NCBI RefSeq assembly: GCF_003590095.1
Contig: NC_039493.1
Coordinates: 1,674,001 to 1,738,000 of the forward strand
DNA length: 64,000 nucleotides
DNA from: Trichoplusia ni
Taxonomy: Eukaryota; Arthropoda; Insecta; Lepidoptera; Noctuidae
Reading direction: 5' to 3'
Shown one piece after another: positions 12,301-24,300 of the stretch. The stretch's first letter is position 1; each line of letters starts with the position of its first letter. A program made the translations under genes and the position numbers. The notes under the pieces are model-generated. The model had not been told where the DNA came from and did no database searches. It saw nothing but the letters and a program-made list of their open reading frames with translations.

Positions 12301-15300
12301 TAGCTGTTGCCCGCGACTTCGTCCGCGTGGTTAGAAGATCTAAGTTATGATATATATTATACCTGCCCTGTTTTTTCCACATTTTCCATTGTATCTTCGC
12401 TTCTATTAGTCGCAGCGTGATGGTATATAGTCTAAAACCTGCCTCAATAAATGGTCTACTCAACACAAAAATATTTTTTCAATTTGAACCAGCTGTTCCT
12501 GAGATTAGCGCGTTCAAACAAACAAACAAACTCTTCAGCTTTATATATTAAGTATAGAAGTATAAATTAGACGTTCAAAAGACAGCTGAACAGCAGCTAC
12601 AAAAAAAAATCAAAGATATTTTAATAGAACGATCTCACTAGATTTAAGTTTGTTAAAATTATTTAGTTTTAAGAGCGCTAATTTCGAATATTATATTAAA
12701 ATTTAAATAAATAAATAAAATAAAAAACATTTTACAGGAAAACATGGCAAAATATTGTTTGGTAACCAGTTTTGGAATCGAAGTTCCCGCGCGATGTTTT
12801 CCGCCACCGTTTGTTAGACTAATTAAAATTAACTATAATTTTTAGTCAGTTTTTATTCATTTGTCTTGTTTCAGATACGAAGATGCTACTGGGAAAAGTT
12901 GTCCACTGAAAGGAAAAAAGTGACCAAATTTTTGTACCAAAGGATTGAATGAACTGGAATTTTTATACGAAAAAATACATTTTGTAGAGATTTGAAAAAA
13001 AATAAGGAAAATGTACCGAAAAGATCGAGGCGGCTGATACAGGAGAAAATAATGACAATGCATGAAGAACAGAATTAAAATCTCGATAGCGAGAGGAAGC
13101 TGAAAAACTGGAAATGAAAATATATTTTTTAACGAAATTGAAAATATCATTATAAAAATAAAAAAAACATAAAATCGACTTCAAATTAAAAACCGCCTAT
13201 CCAAACTTGATGAAATTGTATCGGACCAAATGACAGCTATTTCACGTTATGTAAATGAAACAACAACATCGGTTCATCCAATCGAAATTTCTGAGGAAGC
13301 AAACATAAAAAAAAAACTGAAATACAGATAAATTGAGAAACTCCTCCTTTTAAAAGTCGGTTGAAAAAAAAACGCACGAAATACACACAAAAATTGAATT
13401 GTGATGGACTTTTGCACAGAGATAGAAGCCTAATAGATTAAAGATAGATAGAAGCCTAAGATAACTTTAATAAATTATACCCTTTAGGTACCGACTTCGT
13501 CAGAATAAGGGTGTAACGCAATAATATTATAATATTTAATAATTTTATTGGTATGTTTAGTACTCCAAGATAAATGTATGAATGTAATGAAAACAAGATG
13601 ATGGTATGAAGGGAGAGTGACTTTAAATTAGACTTAAATACATATTTAATTAGATATGCGTTATGTTTGTAAAAAAATAAACTGTGTTAAAATATGTGTG
13701 TGTGTCCGTTTATTTATTTCCTCCTCTTTTATTAAACTTAAGTAAGTAAGCAGTATTGTGGTATGTTTGATAAAAGTTGTATGGAATGAGTGGGAGAATT
13801 TCAACTGTCAACGGTCCAGCTGTCAAGGTTTATGAGATACAGCCTGGTGACAAATAGATAGACAGTTTTAATTTAGTAACATGGCTCCGATTTATACCCT
13901 TTGAGTACGGAATATTAAAGAGTCAGGTAACTTGATAAAATATTCTATTTTTTATAATAAATTCATAATGAAGAAGGTCAATTAACTGCAAAATAAATAT
14001 AGCAGAAGTAATCTTTCTCAATACTTCATTGTTTATAATGTGTAATAAGTAACAATTGAGAATAATATACCGAAAGGAAACAAGGAAAACACAATATACA
14101 CTGTGAGCTTTCTACAGATAAGCAATTTCAGGTTTCTATTTCTTGCAACTTGCTTGACTTTAGTTACTATTTTCCTTTCTCACAACACAAATGTGATTAT
14201 CGCGTATATTAGGTAAGTATGTTGGACTGATTACGGATAAAATAGGTCTGGACGGCCCAGGCGCAGAAGTTGATGATTGGTGCACAGGATGTAGAGACAC
14301 TGACGCTAGAGCCACGAAAATAAAAATAAGTATACAATATTTTATTTTGATGTTTTCTAGTCAACAGTTACTTATAAAGTGTAATTGATTTTAATGTAAC
14401 ATTTTATATATACCCAGTAATATATATAAACAAAGGAATGACGAACTCTCATTGACGTAAAACAACGTCAATATTCAGGTCTTAGAAGGACAGAGGAAAA
14501 TGAATCTTATTGCAATGGAATAAAGTAATGTTTTGAAGAGGCTTTAAAAAAGGAAAACATCAAGTAACAGATAGTTCCAGTCATCTATGCGAGTGGCGCT
14601 GTGTGCGTGCGATCGTAATTAATAATATAATAATGTTCCACAAATTCCACACAACGCCATCTAGCCTCAAACTAAGCAAAGCTTGTATTATGAGCACTAG
14701 ATAATTGGTATATATACTTATATATTTCTTAATACATACTGCACGGACAGCAGCAGTGGTTGAGGTCACCACACCAACCCACAGTGCGCGACGTGTCGCG
14801 GGTTCGATCCCCGCGTAGGACAATCACTTGTGTGATCCACGAATGCTTGTTCTGAGTCTGGGTGCCTTTGTGCATCTAATTTCTTTGTTTGTAAAACTCC
14901 CCGCGACACAAGGATTAAATTACTTGCTGCGGCTGTAGTTTTAAAAAATACTCTCAGACACAGAACAAATGGTCGTTCTCATCACAAAATCATTTGTCCT
15001 GAGTTGGAATCGAACTCAATTGTTTACTTGATTATGGTAGTTTTGATTTGTGTGACAGTGACAAAAAATATAAGGTGTATTAAAATATAACGTTATTGTT
15101 TATATACAAGGGTCACCCACACATATCGCCATGTGCAAACATGAGTTCAATTGGCTGTTATGAGTTATGGGAAAACCGAAATTCGTCTAATTGATATGAG
15201 AAGGATTTCTGTGAAATTAATCAATAGGTGCTAATCAATAATGCTAAAGAGTTTATTTGTCGATTTGAAGAAATATTTCAGTGTCAGATTGTTTATTGAG

Positions 15301-18300
15301 GAAGGCTACAAGATATACCTAAAACACCAAGCTATGATGAATAGGAGCAGAGCAGCAAACGATGAGAAGATGCGTGAACTCTAAAACTATAAATCCGATT
15401 GTTAAAATTACTAACTAATACCATCATAACCACGACACAGTCGGGAGTAACAACTAGTATGTGTACATAATATGCCTATGATGTTCTGATAGAAAAGATA
15501 GAAATATTAAAGTGTCCATAGTACATACGTGTATATAATGGTATGTATGTATGTATAAAAGTTTTTTATTCTTCAAACAACTAAGTTATTTGAATTCCAC
15601 CAGACTTTTGAATTACTTAAGCGACCAACTCATGTCATAAAACAAAAGAAACTTAAGAATGAAGTACACATATTAGATAAACACTTTTATTCTTATATCA
15701 ATACTTTATTAACTTTCCATTCACTAGACACATTATAGAACTTAATTTATCATATAATCAATAGAAGTAAACTCAAAGCAAAATAACAAATAATTAATCA
15801 GACAATACAGTAAGTTTCTTAACTATGATTATTAATAATAAATTTCATTGGCTTCAATTCGTCTAGCCTTTTCCCAACTTTGCTGGGGTCGGCTCTCATT
15901 CCAATCGGATTCAGCTAAGGACCAGCGTTTTACAAGGAGTGACTATAATATGTATAAGAATAGGTTTATTACACTCTATTCATTACAGCCTGTGGGAAGG
16001 CGTAGTCCAGCACTGGGCTAAAATAGGCTGGTCATTTCAATGACTAAGATTACAACTTGGTAAGTATTGTAAAAAAATTTAAGCACTTAAAAATTTACAC
16101 AATGAAAAAATTCAAACCTCAGACTGAATACAAAATCTTCCACTATTTTTTTTTGTTTCCATTACAATCGCTAATGACTTTGACCCACGTTGAGGGCACG
16201 GCGTGGGGATAATAAATAATAATATTCCACAAACTTTAAACAACGCCATCTAGTCTCAAACTAAGCAAAGCTTGAATTATGAGTACTATACTTGTGATAA
16301 ACATAATTATACAATTTCTAAATACATGCATATTATAGATAAATTATTTCATAATTAACAATTATTTATAGATAAAACATTTATCTTGGGTGGGAATCGA
16401 ACCCACAACCTCCGGTATAGCAGTCAGGGTCAGAAGCTACTAGACCAACGGGCCAGTCAAAACATATGTTGGACAACCGCCGTCTAAAAACATCCCTTCC
16501 CTCCCCTCTTCTACTGCAAAACAAGAGTCACGAGATTTATCAAGCATGCTCTGCGCGACTCTGGCAAATCTTCCACTCTAGGCTAAACGAGCCAGTCTCT
16601 TTACCAACTAAGCTAGCGAGGTTTGACCAAGAATTTGAATTTGTTCATTGCATCGTGAAACGTCTTAGGGACGTCAGCTGAACAATATCTTGAAGATTTT
16701 AAATCACTGAAAATTTTAATACCGCAACTTATCTTCTATTATCACTACTTGATTTTACTAAGGCGCTATTATATTAAAGTTTAATTACTTAAATGAATTG
16801 GACTTCAAATCAAAGTCATGTCACTTGTCGATAAGGCATTTGGAGGAAAATACCCGTGCATTTGGATTTTAATGCGTTACTTCACAACAAGGTGTATCTT
16901 CAAGGGTCACATGCGTTTGAATACATAAAAGTTTTCAAAAACCGTTTGCATTTGACGGAAATATGACCGAAAAGAACATAAAAAAAACAACCGAATTAAA
17001 AATCTTCTTTTTGTAAGTCGGTCAAAAATTCTTGAGAATCTTCGTATAATATTTTTTTCTTGTCCCGGAAAACGTCAGTCTTCTTTAAAATTTGTGTTTC
17101 TGTTTGCATCGAACGATGACGAGCAAGACATGGCTATGTCTCGCTTCCACAATCGTGATACACCGAGTTTGAAAGCTCTTGGTACAGGCTGTTCTTGATA
17201 AAACAACAATATTTTAAATATTTTCTTATCGCTTGCATATCGGGCAATCGTCTCCAGTGATATTCATGTATCTGGAAAAATAAAGAATTGTAATTAGTAC
17301 ATGATATTTGAAATTTTGTCTTAGCATTACGTTCGTTTTTAGATCGACATCTACAACACGACTGTTAACTTTGAGATTTCATCCATGGATTTGTTGGCAG
17401 GAAAAATAGTAATGTGACTGTTATATTATTATGTTCTTTCTTAATTATCTCTGACACCACACACAAACGGTAAAGGAAAACCTCTAGAAGAAACCTGGAA
17501 GAAACATATAGAAGGACCCAGAAGAAACATCTAGAAGAATATTGGAATCTGAAATCGCGATCCCGCAGTGAGCTAGCGTGGTGATCAATGCCCAAATCTT
17601 CCCCATACGGGAAAAGGCCTGTGACCAGCGTTATGACGTATCAAGACCGGTATTATAAACGTCAATTTTAGAATTGAATTAGTAACAAAATGAAAATATT
17701 AAAAACTTTTCTTACAATTTTGTTCGTAATTTTGAGTAACTCTCAAATCTGAAGATTTTATAAAGAGTCTGCCTATCTGGCCTCCACAAGCTAACAGTTG
17801 TGTGTCAGAATGCCTTGATAAGGTTTTATTCATTCATTATGCAATACCATACATAAAGTAGTTTATTTACCTTAAGGATTATTACATAAGAAGTGATTAC
17901 TTAAGTGTCAATGAATCTATTTATAATTATACTAGATGTTTTTACATTCAACAATATAGATATATAATTACATCAACTGTTCTAGAAAATTGACATTGGT
18001 TTTCAACGTGACAATGCTGCCAGCCTTCTGGGCAACTTTTCAAAATTTGACAGGTATGAAGATGTTTTTACAATTTGTATATCTATATATTACTAATATA
18101 TAAAGCTGAAGAGTTTGTTTGTTTGTTTGAACGCGCTAATCTCAGAAACTACTGGTCCAAATTGAAAAATTGTTTTTGTGTTGAATAGACCATTAATCGA
18201 GGAAGGCTTTAGCTATCACGCTGCGACTAATAGGAAGATACAATGGAAAATGTGAAAAAATAGGGCAGGTATAAATCATAACTTATATCTTCTTCCCACG

Positions 18301-21300
18301 CCACGGGGACGAAGTCGCGGGCAACAGCTAGTTATCGTACATAAGCCTTTGATCATTCTATAAATTTGTTTCATATCGTTTTAAAATGTTAAATATAAGT
18401 TAGAGTTGTGTGTCAATTATTTAGGAACTTTTCTAAAATTAAATTACAATTTACTTAATGAGAAAGCTTCTTTGTTCCCTTAGACCGCTTGGTAAAGGGT
18501 GGGCGATATTGGAGCTGTCTGTATAATACTTTGACGATCAAAAGCTAGTCTCTAGCCAAACTTGAATAAATCCTTTTTTTTATGTATTTTTTTAAAAACC
18601 ATACATTCAAAGACTAATCAACAAAGTAACTACAATGTTAGGAATGTTTACGAACATGACAGTCATCAGATTCCCAACCACCAACTTTTAAGTTAAAGAG
18701 AGAGAAAGAGATAGCGCAGTACATGACGCATAGCAGCCTCTCTCTCTAATAATGACAGCAGTATTACTTTAACGTGTGGTAGTAGGCTGTACTGACAAGT
18801 AAACAAGTACAACCAGTTTCAAGTGATCAAGACTGGTATGTTTTATTTATAAATGTAAATTGTAAATGAAGTTTATTTTTACTTCGCATTCGAAACTACA
18901 GGCTAAATAAATAATTACCTCTTTTTGTACTTTTAAGGCACACGACACACAAAAATATGATTAAGTGATGGTTAAAACAAAATATTTTGTTCTGTTCAAA
19001 GTTTTATCCTTGTCAAATATTTTATTTAAGTTTCTTAACACTGACCAATGGCATTGCACGCCCAAAAGCGAAGGTTTATTCTAGAAAATGTCTTACTGAC
19101 ACTGACTGTTCACATAGTTACTGTTATCAATTATTTGTAAAGAAGTCTAGAATTAATAAGAAAGTATCTCAGAAATAAATCTTGAACAAAGCTGGACTAT
19201 CTAGCGGACAGTTGCTAGTTTTCAATAAGGTCAAAGAACATCTAGAATAATCTTAACACATTGAAAAACAATATCAAATCCAAACATATTTCAACTTGAC
19301 TTAACCAACGTTTTACCGATGAAAATCTAAAAAGTTTCAAAGCTACGGCTACATTAAGATTTTTATACACAATTTAATTTGTACTTACTTAGCACAGGGT
19401 ATACACCTTCCCTTCACGAGCGCATGATCAACAGGACAACGACACTTTAATCGTCCGATAAACGACTGTCTTTTCATCCTCGATAATGTCTTCTCCAATT
19501 GGACCTTCGTCGTATCCTGGCTGGTCTTCAAGTCCACTGCAGCAGCGTTTACTAGTTGTACCACACATGCCGCCAAAGCAAGGACAATCACTAAATATAT
19601 TAACTTCATTTTGTAGCGTCTGGCTTCAAAGATACTTGCAGAATGCGGTAAACGAAGTGCGTGGAAGCATTTTTATACCAACCTTGTGATGTCACTCGTT
19701 CCTTGAAAATTGTTTTTCTTTTAATCGATGTTTCGAATACTTATTTTTTTGATATGCGTTTGCAATTACACAATCATCACAACCCTTTTTTTACTAAAAC
19801 TGTTTCTGTGAATGGGATTGAACAATTGTAATCTAACTTATTTATATTGATGACCTCCGTGGTTGAGTGGCGTAAGTACCGGTTTCAAGGTGTTTGATCC
19901 CCGGTCGGGTCAATGTAAAAATTCACATTTCTACATTGTCTCGGGTCTGGGTGTTTGTGGTACCGTCGTATTCCATAACACAAGTGCTTAAGCAACTTAT
20001 ATGGGGTTCAAAACGTATGTGATGTTGTCCGCCTTTTTTATATCGAACCCAAAAACAAATCTACTTATATTTTCAATTCAAGGTCTGAACTGACCTAAGG
20101 TACCAATAAAAAATGTCTTTAAGAGGACGGATGGATGAACCAAGTTTTTTTTGGAATAAACTTTTGCGTTCTTGTAGGAAGTTGTTAATTTAACTAAATG
20201 CAGTATAACAAATAAGATTAAGCTTTGCCAAATAATGTTTAAATTATTTCTCATTTGAATTTTTTTTCTAAGTAATTGAATAGCTGAGCGGTTGACGGCA
20301 TCAGGCATGACAAACTGTAGGTGACCTGATAAGCATTTGTGTGATGCATGAAAGCTTGTTCCGTGTCTGGATGCATTCGTGCATGTGACTTGATTGTTTG
20401 TGAAACACTCCGCGAAATCAAGCTGGCCTATAAAACTTTTTCAATACACCAATTGAGTTACAATTTCGCGAGGAAATAAAAATAATAATATTAATTTTTT
20501 TTTGGATATCCTTGTGATATACGTAAAGCCCGGAAATTCTAGTGCAAACAAGATCTCCATTATAAGCGAAGAAGAGTCATTTTATTTAATAATAATATAA
20601 CGGTTCCCTATGCCCAGTAAACCTTTGGACCAAATGATTGTGTCATTGTATAAACATATACATGATGGCACGGTTATCCGAGTGGTTGTGGTCACGCCAC
20701 ACCAATTGCTAGCGACGTGTCGCAGGTTCGATCCGCACGTAGGACAATCATTTGTGTGATCCACAAATGGTCGTCCTGAGTCTGGGTGTCTTTGTGCTTG
20801 TGAATTGAATGTTTGTGAAACCCGTCGCGAGACAAAGATTAAGTTCCTTGCAGCGGGAGTCGTTTTATAAAAAATATAATAATAATACCTACGACATTGT
20901 ACATACCAAATTATGTAACGCACACCCGTTGTGTTATTATATGAAAACAAAAACATATTTATTTACGAAATAGGATGCACAACATTAATGCGAAATTGAA
21001 TGCCAATAACACAAGCCTACTATTTCAAGCAGGAAATTATGTTTGTTTGTTTGTTTGTTTGTAAAGCTGGGGTAGCAGGACCCACTAAAATAAAGTAGGG
21101 TTAAACTGAGTATTACCCTGGAGTTTGGTTAGGCTGGTTTACTGACATCACGTAATATGCAGCCACTAGGGTTACATTAAGTGACGACCTCCGTGGTCGA
21201 GTGGCGCACGCACCGGTTTCAAGGTGTCGCTAGCTCTGAGGTCCCGGGCTCGATCCCCGGCCGGGTCAATGTAAAAATTCACATTTCTACATTGTCTCGG

Positions 21301-24300
21301 GTCTGGGTGTTAGTGGTACATTCGTTGTATCTGAATTCCATAACACAAGTGCTTTAGCAACTTACTTTGGGTTCAGAACAATGTATGTGATGTTGTCCGC
21401 ATTTATTTATTTATTTACACAACATGATTCAAATATAAAGATTAAGTGCTAAAACTATGTACATATTCACGTATAATATTGGAGTACTGTTTGTAATACT
21501 GAGAAAACCATTTAAACTTCATGCACATGAATAAACTTATGTACATATAGTACATATACGTTATATACACAAAAATAATATATTTTACAATTTTTGTCTG
21601 CCTGTCTGTTTCTTCCGGCTAATCTCTGAACTAAAACTTCTGGACCGATTTGAACAGGACTATTATTGGCAAGTAGCTAATGTAATGTGGCGTAACGGAG
21701 GTAACGTTGACTTAAAAAAAAATATATATCCAATTATTTGGGTTCGTTTCCCACCCACAGCAAATGTTGTGTGATGAGCATGATCATGTTTTGTGTTTGG
21801 GAGTAATTTATCTAAATTATGTAGGAATTTATAAATATACTAGCATTCGCCCGCGGCTCCGCCAGCGTGGAATCTCGCGGTGAAGCATAATGCATTTTTT
21901 AAGTTGATTAAAACAAGTTATTAATATAATATTTCCAAGAAAAGGTATCGGTTAAGTATTTTTCGTGTGAAACCGTAACAAACACACTTATATTCGCATT
22001 TACAAGTAGGTTTATATTCAGAATACAAGCTGTGCTACGTTTGACACTAGATGGCGTTGTAATAGTTGTGGAATATTTTATTCTGTGAATATAGTCCTCG
22101 TCGCAGCGTCGTGCATATAAATGAAGTTGTCATTTATAAAGAGTTTTTATTACAATACACGTTCATTCTAGAGGTAGCTCTGAAAACGTAAACATGGAGT
22201 TATATATCCTTTTATTGTCCGTGGTGTTGGCAGCCTTGGCGACGGTTGTAACTGCTGAACCTCCCGCCGTGCTTGATGTTTGTCGACTTGGTACCATAAG
22301 GATTGCAAATAGATGCGTCGATATTGTGAGTTTATTTTTCATAAATAAAGTATTTTTTTCTAAATGTAGTGTCCGTAAGTGACTTTCTTTTTTTTTTGGA
22401 TAATCCTGGTTTGAATATGTAATATATAAGTGAGTGATTAAATCCACTTAGGGAAAGTGGATTTAATCACATTGAAAAATTCTCAGATGTTCTGGACTTG
22501 AATTCCGCTATTTACTCACTCATGTATGAATGGGAATTGGATAAAAATTACACTATCCGTATTTTCAAAAGAATTTTGGCAACACAAAAATTGGAAATTT
22601 AGTACGGAGCGGAACACTTCGGGCAATACAATGAATTTCCATTCATCGGCCATTGTAAACAGTGGAACTGGGCCCCGGTTTTTTACGATGTTTTATTGTC
22701 AGTTATTAGAAAGTACTAGGTAATTTTTTTAAAACACACTTAAAAACAAAAAGACATTGTTGGGTGTCGGGATTCGAATCTACCAACTTTGATTTGGTAT
22801 AGAACCGGTCATATCACAGTACGTGCAGAATATTACGCAGTTTATATTTTCTATACGAATGAATAAGTTTTGAGTGTTGAGATTGAATCTATTTAATAAT
22901 ACATGATAAAAAAACCAATGAGGGTTCCGTACGAATAGACTAAAGAAAATTAACTTCCCAAAAAAATGATTGCCCATAAATTGACCGCAGTAACAAAAAT
23001 ACATAATTTGCGACAATTGCAACTTTCTGTTTGTTGCGAAATCCTAAAAAAACCTTTTAATATTGGTATTTGACAAAAAAAATGTCAGCAAATAATGTTT
23101 CTAGCCCCCGCTACTATATATTTCATCATATTAAATGCTTTTAACCTTCCTTATTAACTTAATTCATAATTTTTGGGGAACCTGCCTGACCGACTAAACA
23201 TTTATCAAATACCATATGACTATAATAGTATATAATCGTATAATTTAATCAAAACATTAAATTCATTAATGCTACTTGACAAACCGGATTGACTTATTTT
23301 TATTATAAAGTTTCTTCTTTGACGTTTCCTAGACATCTAGAGAATGTTTTATAATACTTATATCTCTTATCTACCTTTCAGTACTAAAAATTGGCCTGCA
23401 AAACTGATGACAAGAATACGAAACGGCGAAACTTGGTCCTGAATAAAAAGTAATTATTAAAAGACATTAAACACCTAAATGCTTTTGAATTATTTGTTGC
23501 CCGCTGTAGCTGTTGGCATTATCATACGCGACTACCCCATCTGATCATTTGCTCCAATTTTCGCGGTCAAATAAACTGTGTAAGTATGTTTTTCTATTAA
23601 AATTATGACTATTTAATACATATTGAACCACTGTTTGTCTATACCAACAAAACTTCCGCAATAAATATTTATTTTTAGTTTTAATAAAAAAAAATCTCGT
23701 CCACTGTGCCTTACTGGTGGGCAAAGGCCTCCCCCAAAACCTTCCACAATTCTCTATTCTGGGCCGCATAGAACCAGCCCGTGATATAATATTTTAATAA
23801 CATTTATGAAAAATAAAGAATCTCAAATCTGGTTTTAGTAAATTGTTAATAATATTACGATATACCAGTTTATAAGGCGGTCGCTTTGCCTTGTATCATC
23901 ATTCTAGAGTTGCCTCTTAAGACATCAATATGAACTTCTATATCTTGTTTGTTGTGTTGTGTGCTATAACTGCATTAGTTACTGCTGTGCCTGCGGGTTT
24001 TAATTTTAATTGTCCACCAGGACTTGAAAAAGTAAGAGGAATCTGCCTTCGACCCCTTGTAAGTACAGTTGTTAGATCTTAAAAAGTGTTATGCACGGTT
24101 TTAGCCGACTGGTTGAAGTTGTAGTGATCTAAGCGAAGGCCCTCCTATGTGCATGGATTTCCCGATTCGGCTGTCCATCGGTAGGGGTAGGCAGTTCGAA
24201 TCAGCGAGACCGCACTAGTGCGGCGTCGCGCTCACGCACGCTTGGCAACGACAGTCTCACCAATTGGTTGTCATTCGGGAAAAATAACAGTTATGTCATC

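Noticed and set aside
14581..14823. 80-residue minus-strand ORF
   Set aside because: Lies across SINE F and SINE E sequence.
20582..20956. 124-residue minus-strand ORF
   Set aside because: Antisense of SINE E plus AT-rich flank; no ATG-led domain.
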